Assembly: GCA_003585735.1 (NCBI GenBank) | Contig: NQOH01000006.1 | Span: 870 to 18,319, forward strand | DNA: 17,450 nucleotides | Direction of reading: 5' to 3' | Origin: Gardnerella kenyensis | Lineage (GTDB): Bacteria; Actinomycetota; Actinomycetes; Actinomycetales; Bifidobacteriaceae | Shown: positions 6,240-12,841 of the stretch, piece by piece | How the letters are laid out: each line of letters opens with the position of its first letter | How positions within the stretch are numbered: the first letter of the stretch is position 1 | The notes under the pieces: model-generated | Told to the model about the DNA's origin: nothing | The model's input: only the letters and a program-made list of their open reading frames with translations | Databases searched by the model: none | Program-made: the position numbers and the translations under genes

Positions 6240-7376
6240 TTAAACTTCCGCCTCAGCTTCTTTTTGAGCCTCAACTCGCTGCTCATGCCTCCAGCGAATA
6301 CCAGCTTCAATAAAACCGTCAATATCGCCATCAAAAACAGCTTGAGTTTGCGAAGTTTCGTAGCCAGTGCGCAAATCCTTCACCATTTGATACGGGTGAA
6401 GCACGTAGGAACGCATTTGGTCTCCCCAACTTGCCTTAATATCTCCAGCAAGCTCCTTCTTTTTAGCAGCTTCCTCAGCGTGCTTAAGCACAAGCAAACG
6501 CGACTGCAAAACAGCCATTGCAGCAGCGCGGTTTTGAATCTGACTGCGCTCATCTTGCATAGAAACAACTAAGCCGGTTGGCAAATGCGTAATACGAACA
6601 GCAGAATACGTAGTGTTCACACCCTGACCACCCGGGCCTGAAGCTTGGAAAGTATCCACACGAATGTCGGAATCTGGAATATCAATATGATCCGTAGCTT
6701 CAACCAAAGGAATTACTTCCACTGCGCTAAAGCCAGTCTGTCGACGGCCTTGATTGTCAAATGGCGAAATACGAACCATTCTGTGCGTGCCACCTTCTAC
6801 AGAAAGGCGACCATACGCGTAAGGAGCATCCACTTGGAAAGTTGCAGATTTAATACCAGCTTCTTCTGCATAAGATGTGTCCATCATCTTAGTTTTGTAG
6901 CCGTTTCGCTCAGCCCAACGCAAATACATACGAAGAAGCATTTGCGCAAAATCAGCAGCATCAACGCCGCCAGCACCAGAACGAATCGTAACAACTGCAG
7001 AACGAGCGTCATACTCGCCGTCAAGAAGAGTCTGAACTTCCATATCGTCCAACTCGTGAGCAATAGAGCCAAGCTCTTCTTGAGCCTCACTCATAGAATC
7101 AGCATCGCCTTCTTCTTGGCCAAGCTCAATTAAAGTCTTAGTATCCTCAATGCGCTGATCTACAGCTTGCAAACGCTTCAACTGAGACTGAGCTGCGGAA
7201 AGCTTACTCGTAACCTGCTGAGCATGCTCAGAATCATCCCAAAGCCCAGGCTCTGCAGCCTGCTTTTCTAAATCAGCAATCGTAGCCTTCAACGAATCGA
7301 CGTCTAAAGCCTTCTCAATCGAAGCATACTTTGATTCAACATCGCGTAGCGCCTGTGCAAAATCAAATTCCGCCAT
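6240..7376 (-). CDS. prfB: Peptide chain release factor 2
   Basis: RF2 recognises UGA and UAA stop codons and triggers peptide release. The 378-residue protein has the helical N-terminal domain, the codon-recognition tripeptide SPF (204-206, in RISPFDNQGRR), which separates it from RF1, and the catalytic GGQ (249-251, in GPGGQGVNTT). The gene is one uninterrupted frame: no in-frame UGA or slippery site lies near codon 25, so the autoregulatory +1 frameshift known from E. coli prfB is absent. A GAGGT ribosome binding site lies 11 bases before the ATG. It follows map after 80 bases and precedes ftsE after 73 bases on the same strand, an actinobacterial arrangement. I found no strong terminator in either gap. 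Confidence 0.97.
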   Translation of the reverse strand: MAEFDFAQALRDVESKYASIEKALDVDSLKATIADLEKQAAEPGLWDDSEHAQQVTSKLSAAQSQLKRLQAVDQRIEDTKTLIELGQEEGDADSMSEAQEELGSIAHELDDMEVQTLLDGEYDARSAVVTIRSGAGGVDAADFAQMLLRMYLRWAERNGYKTKMMDTSYAEEAGIKSATFQVDAPYAYGRLSVEGGTHRMVRISPFDNQGRRQTGFSAVEVIPLVEATDHIDIPDSDIRVDTFQASGPGGQGVNTTYSAVRITHLPTGLVVSMQDERSQIQNRAAAMAVLQSRLLVLKHAEEAAKKKELAGDIKASWGDQMRSYVLHPYQMVKDLRTGYETSQTQAVFDGDIDGFIEAGIRWRHEQRVEAQKEAEAEV

Positions 7377-7456
7377 TTACTTAAAGTACCTCTTTATATA
7401 CCTGTTTTACGCAATTACTACTCGCAAAATACTTACAAAATCAACTATTTATAAGT

Positions 7457-8230
7457 TTAGCGTACGGTCAAAATTTCAGGACCATTCTCAGTAATTGCAA
7501 TCGTATGCTCGCTGTGAGCACCGCGAGAACCATCGGAAGAGCGAAGAGTCCAACCATCTTTTGGATCCTGGTAAATCTCGTCAGTAGTCTTTAAGAACCA
7601 TGGCTCAATTGCAATAACCAAGCCTGGGCGAAGCTTGTAGCCGTGGTGAGCAGTGCCATCGTTAGGAACGTGCGGATCGCCATGCATAATATGGCCAACT
7701 CCGTGGCCGCCAAACTCAAGATTTACGCTGTAACCATACTCGTGAGCAACGCAACCAACAGCTGCAGAAATATCGCCAAGACGGTTGCCAGGCTGAGCCA
7801 TATTAATACCAGCCTCGAGCGCTTCCTCAGTGCACTTAATTAAGCGCAAATCCTCAGGATCAGCATGCTCTCCAACCACGAAACTAATAGCAGAATCACC
7901 AACCCATCCGTCAACGTTAATCGCCAAATCAAGAGTTAGCAAATCGCCGTCCTTAAGGTTGTAATCGTAAGGAACACCGTGAAGCACGGCATCGTTTACG
8001 GAAGTGCAAATGTAGTGCGCAAAAGGACCAGTTCCAAAATCAGGAGCATAGTCAACATAGCAAGAAGACGCACCTTTACGGCTCACAATACGCTGGCGAA
8101 CGAAGTCATCAATTTCAAGAAGATTCGTACCAACTTTGGTCATTGCTTTCAAATCTTTAAGAATACTACCTACGAAGCGACCTGCAGGTTTCATCGCTTC
8201 AATTTCAGCTGGAGTTTTCAGTTCAATCAT
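7457..8230 (-). CDS. map: Methionine aminopeptidase, type I
   Basis: This enzyme removes the initiator methionine from new proteins. The 257-residue protein has all five metal ligands expected for the family: Asp101 (LTLDLA), Asp112 (GDSA), His176 (GGHGVGH), Glu209 (AIEPW) and Glu241 (HSEHT). His84 in VLHGVP matches the substrate-side histidine. The N-terminus starts directly with the catalytic domain (MIELKTPAEIEAMKPAG), with no SH3-binding or zinc-finger extension. No Shine-Dalgarno sequence is evident before the ATG, so the leader may be very short or initiation may be SD-independent. It heads the minus-strand block and diverges from pepO across a region of phased A-tracts. Confidence 0.97.
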   Translation of the reverse strand: MIELKTPAEIEAMKPAGRFVGSILKDLKAMTKVGTNLLEIDDFVRQRIVSRKGASSCYVDYAPDFGTGPFAHYICTSVNDAVLHGVPYDYNLKDGDLLTLDLAINVDGWVGDSAISFVVGEHADPEDLRLIKCTEEALEAGINMAQPGNRLGDISAAVGCVAHEYGYSVNLEFGGHGVGHIMHGDPHVPNDGTAHHGYKLRPGLVIAIEPWFLKTTDEIYQDPKDGWTLRSSDGSRGAHSEHTIAITENGPEILTVR

Positions 8231-8250
8231 GCTTTAAGACTAACGCGCAG

Positions 8251-8305
8251 GCACGAAAATAGCGCAAAATATGGCGAAAATATTGCGAAAATATTGCGAA
8301 AATAA
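8251..8305. repeat. Five 11-bp units with phased A-tracts between map and pepO
   Basis: Units start at 8251, 8262, 8273, 8284 and 8295, with a consensus close to TGCGAAAATAT. Each has an AAAA run at nearly the same place, so the runs recur once per helical turn. Phased A-tracts are known to bend DNA. The array fills the upstream control region of two divergent genes. Confidence 0.8.
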
Positions 8306-8312
8306 GTCGCAA
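8294..8312. promoter_or_regulatory. Inverted repeat TTGCGA-N7-TCGCAA upstream of pepO
   Basis: The two six-base arms are perfectly complementary and overlap the last unit of the 11-bp array. The site is 43 bases before the pepO start and 64 before the map start, where a regulator could act on either. I see no clearly consensus promoter to align it with. Confidence 0.35.
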
Positions 8313-8354
8313 ATACTAACTAATAGTGTCGCTTAATACTTGTAAGCTAAGTTC

Positions 8355-10487
8355 ATGCTTAATAACAATGAAAATAATAATAAGGAATCGCAGAAAGAAA
8401 TTTCTGCTGTAGATTTCGACCCTGCCTCCTTCTCGTCAGTTACTCGTCCACAAGACGACTTGTTCCGTTACGTAAACGGCCCTTGGATTGACACTTACAC
8501 TCTTCCAGACGACAAGCCAATGTTCGGCGCTTTCCACAAGCTTGCAGAAGATGCAGAAAAGCAAATTCGAGATATTTTAGAAAGCGAAGATTGCTCAGCT
8601 AAAAAATCTCAAGCTTTATACCGTAACTATTTGGATACTGCAGCTATTGAAAAAGCTGGAATTACGCCAATTAAAAGCGATTTAGACGCTGTAGATAAAG
8701 CTTGCAGCAAGGAAGATTTGGTTCGCACTCTCGGAACGCTTAACCCTTACGGCGGACCGGATGCAATGTTCTATTTTGGCGTTTACGGAGACCCTAAGGA
8801 TCCTAAGACGAATATTATGCATATTGAGCAGTCGGGATTGGGCTTGCCAGACGAAGCATACTATCGTGAAGACAATTACGCTCCAATTCGCGATGAATAC
8901 GTAAAAATGGTAGCTTCTTTGCTGCGCTTAGCAGGCTACGGAGACGCAACTACTACACAAGCGCAAGCCGAGCGTTTCTTGAATGTTGAAACTAAAATCG
9001 CGAAGCACCATTGGGATAACGTAGCAACTCGCGATTCTCAAAAAACCTATAATCCTTGCGATTATGCTGATTTGGCAAAAACTCTTGAAGCGCTTAATCT
9101 CGACGCTTTCTTAGACGCTACTCAAAAAGCGTACGATAATTGCGAAGAAGCAAAGCTTCAGCCAATTAACCTTCGTGAAGCTTTTAACAAAGTCGTAGTT
9201 CACGAGCCAAGCTTTATGGAAGGTTTGAATAAGATTTGGCAAGAATCCGACTTAGAAGATTTAAAGCTTTGGACGCGCGTGCATGTGATTTTGAGCTGGG
9301 CAAGCTTACTTAGTGAAGATTTTGCACAAGCGCGATTCGACTTCTACGGCAAAGTGCTTTCTGGTGCCACCAAGCAGCGCGACCGTTGGAAGCGCGCAGT
9401 AGGAGTTGTTGACGATTCTTGCGGCGAAGAAGTTGGCTTAGAATACGTGCGCTTGCACTTCCCTGAGTCTTCTAAAAAGTATATGCAAGAATTAGTTAAC
9501 AATCTTATTAACGCTTATCGCGAGTCGATTTCGCACAGCAGCTGGCTTGGCGAGGAGACTAAAGCGAAGGCTTTGGAAAAGCTTAGCAAGTTTGAGCCGA
9601 ATATTGGTTACACGAATCATTGGGTTGACTATTCTGCGTTAAATGTTAAGGAAGACGCTGGTTTAGTTGAGAATATGCGCGAAGTTTCTCGATTTGGCTT
9701 TGGTAAGAATACTGCGAAAGCTGGAAAGCCTGTGGATCGCGAAGAATGGCAGATGACTCCGCAAACTGTGAACGCTTACTACGATCCGTTGCTTAACGTA
9801 ATCGTGTTCCCAGCTGCAATTTTGCAACCACCATTCTTTAACCCGAGCGCTCCAGACGCAGCAAATTACGGCGCTATTGGTGCAGTGATTGGCCACGAAA
9901 TCGGCCACGGTTTTGACGACCAAGGTTGCGAATACGACGGCGACGGCATGCTTAACAATTGGTGGACTGAAGAAGATAAAGCCAACTTTGCTGAGCGCAC
10001 TAAAAAGCTTATTGAGCAATACAATGCTTTTACGCCAACGCAACTTATTGTTAAATACTCTCACTTAAAGAGCAAAGCTGAGCAAGACGCAATGCCTCAC
10101 GTAAACGGCGCTTTAACAATCGGCGAAAATATTGGCGATTTAAGCGGCGTAACTATTGCGCTTAAAGCTTACGCTTTTGCTTTGCAAAAGAGCAAAGTAC
10201 AAGAGATTGACGGAAGCGACGACGCAATTCGCGAAACTTTGCGTAACGCTCCTGAAGTAGACGGTTTCACTGCTTTGCAACGATTCTTCTTAAGCTACGC
10301 GTTGGTATGGCGTTCCAAAGCTCGTAACGAGATTGCGGAGCAGCTGCTTCAAATCGACCCGCACTCCCCAGCCGAATGCCGCACTAACGGAATTGCTCGA
10401 AACGTGGACTTGTTCTACGATGCTTTCGGCGTTAAAGAAGGCGACGAAATGTGGCTCGACCCTGCTGAGCGAGTACACATTTGGTAA
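8355..10487 (+). CDS. pepO: M13-family zinc endopeptidase (PepO / neprilysin-like)
   Basis: A 710-residue metalloendopeptidase of the neprilysin family, which cuts oligopeptides. The N-terminal half is the large helical cap domain (DDLFRYVNGPWID at about 34-46). The catalytic half holds NAYYDP (473-478, substrate binding), the zinc motif HEIGH (514-518), and ENIGD (591-595), which supplies the third zinc ligand Glu591 and the supporting Asp595. The late motif CRTNGIARN is also family-typical. There is no signal peptide or membrane anchor, so it should be cytosolic, as for PepO of lactic acid bacteria and unlike membrane-bound neprilysin. The N-terminus is Asn/Glu-rich. No good ribosome binding site precedes the ATG. 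It is a single-gene unit: divergent from map, and closed by a bidirectional terminator. Confidence 0.96.
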   Translation: MLNNNENNNKESQKEISAVDFDPASFSSVTRPQDDLFRYVNGPWIDTYTLPDDKPMFGAFHKLAEDAEKQIRDILESEDCSAKKSQALYRNYLDTAAIEKAGITPIKSDLDAVDKACSKEDLVRTLGTLNPYGGPDAMFYFGVYGDPKDPKTNIMHIEQSGLGLPDEAYYREDNYAPIRDEYVKMVASLLRLAGYGDATTTQAQAERFLNVETKIAKHHWDNVATRDSQKTYNPCDYADLAKTLEALNLDAFLDATQKAYDNCEEAKLQPINLREAFNKVVVHEPSFMEGLNKIWQESDLEDLKLWTRVHVILSWASLLSEDFAQARFDFYGKVLSGATKQRDRWKRAVGVVDDSCGEEVGLEYVRLHFPESSKKYMQELVNNLINAYRESISHSSWLGEETKAKALEKLSKFEPNIGYTNHWVDYSALNVKEDAGLVENMREVSRFGFGKNTAKAGKPVDREEWQMTPQTVNAYYDPLLNVIVFPAAILQPPFFNPSAPDAANYGAIGAVIGHEIGHGFDDQGCEYDGDGMLNNWWTEEDKANFAERTKKLIEQYNAFTPTQLIVKYSHLKSKAEQDAMPHVNGALTIGENIGDLSGVTIALKAYAFALQKSKVQEIDGSDDAIRETLRNAPEVDGFTALQRFFLSYALVWRSKARNEIAEQLLQIDPHSPAECRTNGIARNVDLFYDAFGVKEGDEMWLDPAERVHIW

Positions 10488-10521
10488 GATGCGGTAACAG
10501 CATATAAATTGCATATAAATA

Positions 10522-10558
10522 AAGCCTGCACGCGTTTTATTTAAACGTTTGCAGGCTT
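10522..10558. terminator. Bidirectional terminator between pepO and the CAP-domain gene
   Basis: AAGCCTGCA (10522-10530) and TGCAGGCTT (10550-10558) form a perfect nine-base stem, with an inner CGTTT/AAACG pairing. T-rich tails follow on both strands: ATTTTGTAT on plus and TATTTATAT on minus. It lies 34 bases past the pepO stop and 16 bases past the stop of the convergent gene, so it serves both. Confidence 0.82.
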
Positions 10559-10574
10559 ATTTTGTATAAACTTT

Positions 10575-11795
10575 TTATTCTTCGGTACTATCTTCGGTAC
10601 TATCTTCAGAAGTTTCTGCGGTATTTTCTTCGGAAAGTTTTTCAGAAGTATCTTCAGAAGTATCCTCCGACTTTTCTTCAGACTTTTCTTCAGACTTTTC
10701 TTCAGAAGCTTCTTTTGCAATATCTTCCGAAGATTCAAGCTCAACTCGCTTCTTCTTACGCAACAAGAAGTACCAAATACCGCATGCTACCGCCGCAATC
10801 ACAACAATCGCAACAGTCGCAATAGTAGCCGCCAAAGCCCAATTAAACGCCTTAACTTTTTTCAAGGCTTTAACAACTTTGTGATGCTTATTATGCGCTT
10901 TATGAGCTTTACGCGCCAGACGAAGCTTTTCTTCCTCTTCTTCGCGAGCCTTACGCTCCTCTTCTTCCTTCTTCTTTCGCGCTTCCTCTTCTTCTGCAGC
11001 ACGACGCTTTTCTTCCTCAGAAGGTCCAGAATAGCCAATCTTTCCAACAGAATAGTCGATATTTCCGTGATACTCCGACAAAGTCATCACGCCAACAATT
11101 CCATATGGACCGCCTGGAGCTTCTCCGTAAGCAAAAGACAAATTACTTGGATTCAAAATTTGATACAAATGGCTGTCTTCTTCAGTAAAGTATCCGCGAG
11201 CAGAACGCAACGGAGCTTCCTCGTCGCCAATCCAGCCTTTCATAGAGCCATAGAAATCAAGACCCCAACTTAAATTTTCACCCCAAGCTTTACGACCTGA
11301 GTAATTAGGATCACTCACGCCATCTGGAGCAAAATGACCAAGTTTACCATGCTGAGCCGTTTCTTGCGCACGGCGATACGCATCCTCTTCATTTTCCGAA
11401 TCGTATTGAATATTATTCACATACGCTTGTTTCGTAAGCCCAAAACGTCGCACATAATCTTGCAAAGGAACACCCTCAAAATACATGCTTCGATCATCGT
11501 AAAGTCGCGACCTAGCGTTTCTTATCTCCGACATAACGTAACTTGCAATGCTATCCGACTTAATCCAAGAAGTGCGAACCGCTGTATTTTTTTGCGGAAG
11601 AATAGGTTTTTTAATACGATTTTTAATAGGATTTTTGTAGCTAAAATTTGAAGATACTGAATTAGCTTGTGAATAAGTATGTGAAAAATTATGCGAAAAG
11701 TTATGCAAAGAAGTATGCAAAAATGCGCACGATAAACCGCACAAAAACGCCGTTACAATAACCACACATACTATACTTCGCGAATTCTTTTGCAT
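10575..11795 (-). CDS. Membrane-anchored CAP (SCP)-domain protein with coiled coil and acidic cytoplasmic tail
   Basis: I place the start at the ATG at 11795 because GAAGAAGAGA lies seven bases upstream. The frame stays open to a GTG at 11837 with no ribosome binding site. Numbering from the ATG, the 406-residue protein has a signal sequence (about 7-26), a His/Ser/Asn-rich repeat (27-44), and a CAP domain (about 80-245). The CAP residues seen are His154 (KLGHF), Glu173 (WGENL) and His209 in SHLYQILNPSNL. A Glu/Lys/Arg coiled coil (258-295), a His/Lys-rich segment (297-312), one membrane span (about 317-345), RKKKR, and a Ser/Glu/Lys repeat tail follow. CAP proteins are extracellular and have varied roles, so the function here is unknown. 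The arginine/lysine stop-transfer puts the acidic tail inside the cell. Confidence 0.8.
   Translation of the reverse strand: MQKNSRSIVCVVIVTAFLCGLSCAFLHTSLHNFSHNFSHTYSQANSVSSNFSYKNPIKNRIKKPILPQKNTAVRTSWIKSDSIASYVMSEIRNARSRLYDDRSMYFEGVPLQDYVRRFGLTKQAYVNNIQYDSENEEDAYRRAQETAQHGKLGHFAPDGVSDPNYSGRKAWGENLSWGLDFYGSMKGWIGDEEAPLRSARGYFTEEDSHLYQILNPSNLSFAYGEAPGGPYGIVGVMTLSEYHGNIDYSVGKIGYSGPSEEEKRRAAEEEEARKKKEEEERKAREEEEEKLRLARKAHKAHNKHHKVVKALKKVKAFNWALAATIATVAIVVIAAVACGIWYFLLRKKKRVELESSEDIAKEASEEKSEEKSEEKSEDTSEDTSEKLSEENTAETSEDSTEDSTEE
10669..10704 (-). repeat. Three perfect 12-bp repeats in the CAP-protein tail
   Basis: GACTTTTCTTCA occurs three times without change (10669, 10681, 10693), encoding the repeated SEEK tetrapeptide. 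Degenerate copies lie on both sides (10591-10725). Because the unit is a multiple of three, slippage would lengthen or shorten the tail without a frameshift. Confidence 0.8.
11676..11723 (-). repeat. Four 12-bp repeats near the N-terminus of the CAP protein
   Basis: Units start at 11676, 11688, 11700 and 11712, with a consensus near RTTATGCRAAAA. They encode the HTSL/HNFS/HNFS/HTYS series just after the signal sequence. The period is in frame. Confidence 0.7.
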
Positions 11796-11943
11796 AATAA
11801 ATCTCTTCTTCACTACTCTAAAAGCATTTCTTTTCACAATACGACTGCTTAATAATACCTTGCTATAAGGAATTATTGATAAATACAGATAGCGTCACGC
11901 ATCATTACAACAGTTTTATTTAATAATCAACAGTTTTTACATA

Positions 11944-11973
11944 TTGTGGATAAAACATAGGTTTTAACCACAA
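11944..11973. promoter_or_regulatory. Inverted pair of DnaA-box-like sequences upstream of ssb
   Basis: TTGTGGATAAAAC (11944-11956) and GTTTTAACCACAA (11961-11973) are complementary at 12 of 13 positions around a four-base loop. The left arm contains TGTGGATAA, the exact complement of the DnaA box TTATCCACA. The right arm contains TTAACCACA, one base off that consensus. Two boxes facing each other upstream of a DNA-replication gene suggest DnaA control, but a different regulator or a hairpin is possible. Confidence 0.5.
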
Positions 11974-12022
11974 TGGAAGAATTTTCTGGCAAAAAAGTTG
12001 CGTTGAGTTCATAGTTGATACT

Positions 12023-12097
12023 ACTGCGGCATTTCCTCGCGGCTGCGAAGCTCAGGGGCAATGGTGGCTCTGATTTCGGGGCTGAAATGGCTGCAGT
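12023..12097 (+). promoter_or_regulatory. Structured 5' leader of ssb (candidate cis-acting RNA)
   Basis: CTGCGGCATTTC (12024-12035) pairs with GAAATGGCTGCAG (12084-12096) with one bulged base and one G-U pair, and A12023-T12097 extends it. Inside are a TCGC/GCGA hairpin (12037-12048) and a TCAGGG/CTCTGA hairpin (12052-12073). The whole is a closed, branched fold in locally GC-rich DNA. It ends 22 bases before the ATG, and the ribosome binding site AAAGGA (12108-12113) lies outside it. No U-run follows, so it is not a terminator. Confidence 0.4.
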
Positions 12098-12119
12098 CCA
12101 ATTTGTGAAAGGATAGAAA

Positions 12120-12596
12120 ATGGCACAACAACAGTCAACCGTAACAATAAACGGATATGTAGGCGCAGAACCAGTGAGTTTTGGTCGTAACGAAAACTCT
12201 CCGGCATGCTCTCTTCGAATTGCAAGCACGCAATCTTATTACCGAAACGACGAGCAGCAATGGCATGATCGCCCTACTACTTGGATGACAGTAAAAGCGT
12301 ATCGCACATTGGCTTCAAACGTGTTAAAAAGTGTGCATAAAGGCGATGCGATTATGGTATACGGCAATTTAAGTACCGAAAATTGGACGAAAGACGGGAA
12401 TGATTATAATCGCATAATTTTGGAAGCTTCTGCTATTGGGCATGATTTAAATCGTGGAACTACGCAATTTACAAAGCGAAATGCTGATTCCGCTAAAAAT
12501 GAGCGCGCAAAAAATAGTAATCAATCACAAACAGAACATACTGAGAGTGATTCAAACGATACGGACGACGAATACGGAGGTGATGCCAGCATCTAA
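12120..12596 (+). CDS. ssb: Single-stranded DNA-binding protein with a non-standard C-terminus
   Basis: A 158-residue protein with the SSB-type OB fold in the first 110 residues (STVTINGYVG, then ACSLRIASTQSYYR, TTWMTVKAYRTLASNVLKSVHKGDAIMVYGNL, each under 31 residues). It binds single-stranded DNA in replication, repair or recombination. The rest is a polar, Asn/Ser/Asp-rich disordered tail ending in DDEYGGDASI. The usual SSB tip, a run of acidic residues ending in IPF or PPF that recruits partner proteins, is missing. The gene also stands alone instead of beside rpsF and rpsR. Together these suggest a secondary SSB paralogue, not the main replication SSB; that is inference. The ribosome binding site AAAGGA lies six bases before the ATG. 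Confidence 0.88.
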   Translation: MAQQQSTVTINGYVGAEPVSFGRNENSPACSLRIASTQSYYRNDEQQWHDRPTTWMTVKAYRTLASNVLKSVHKGDAIMVYGNLSTENWTKDGNDYNRIILEASAIGHDLNRGTTQFTKRNADSAKNERAKNSNQSQTEHTESDSNDTDDEYGGDASI

Positions 12597-12657
12597 GAAA
12601 AAAAAACGCACAAATATTTTGCTCTTAGTGTGGTGGAGATTTGAGATTTTTCGCACT

Positions 12658-12741
12658 GAGCGCGGGACGCTCGCGCAAATAACGCGCTCGCTACGAAACT
12701 CGCGTTGGAAGTCCCCCGGACTTCCAACTTAAGCGAGTTTC
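12658..12741. repeat. GC-rich palindromic element between ssb and proS
   Basis: The core is a 47-base hairpin (12695-12741). GAAACTCGC plus GTTGGAAGTCC pairs with GGACTTCCAAC and GCGAGTTTC across a CCC loop, with only a TTAA bulge on one side. A second hairpin, GAGCG/CGCTC, lies at 12658-12672. GCGC-rich sequence continues to about 12800. No T-run follows on either strand. The genes on both sides converge on it, so it may act as a shared transcription barrier or be a dispersed palindromic repeat. Confidence 0.7.
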
Positions 12742-12841
12742 CGCTCCGAGTTGCTTTCGCGCGCGCAATGCTGCGCTCAAGCAGGTCGTCGCGCACACGA
12801 ATAGTAATATTCTTGGCGGCGAATTGCGATTTATAAAAGCG

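Larger units (their letters stand above)
11796..12119. other. Gene-free 324-base stretch between the CAP gene and ssb
   Basis: No credible protein-coding gene was found on either strand. The left part (11796-11940) is AT-rich and should hold the CAP-gene promoter; a GTG-started extension of the CAP frame reaches 11837. The centre holds the DnaA-box-like inverted repeat and the right part a structured ssb leader. I could not assign a convincing promoter for ssb. Confidence 0.6.

Noticed and set aside
11944..12119. Replication origin upstream of ssb
   Set aside because: Only two DnaA-box-like sites, no AT-rich unwinding repeats of the usual kind and no dnaA, dnaN or rpmH in the window.
11927..12229. 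100-residue open frame on the minus strand across the ssb start
   Set aside because: It is antisense to the ssb OB fold and to the structured leader, has no ribosome binding site, and resembles no family I know.
12593..12796. 67-residue open frame on the minus strand between ssb and proS
   Set aside because: It starts with GTG, lacks a ribosome binding site and runs through the hairpins. More likely a by-product of the palindromic repeat than a gene.
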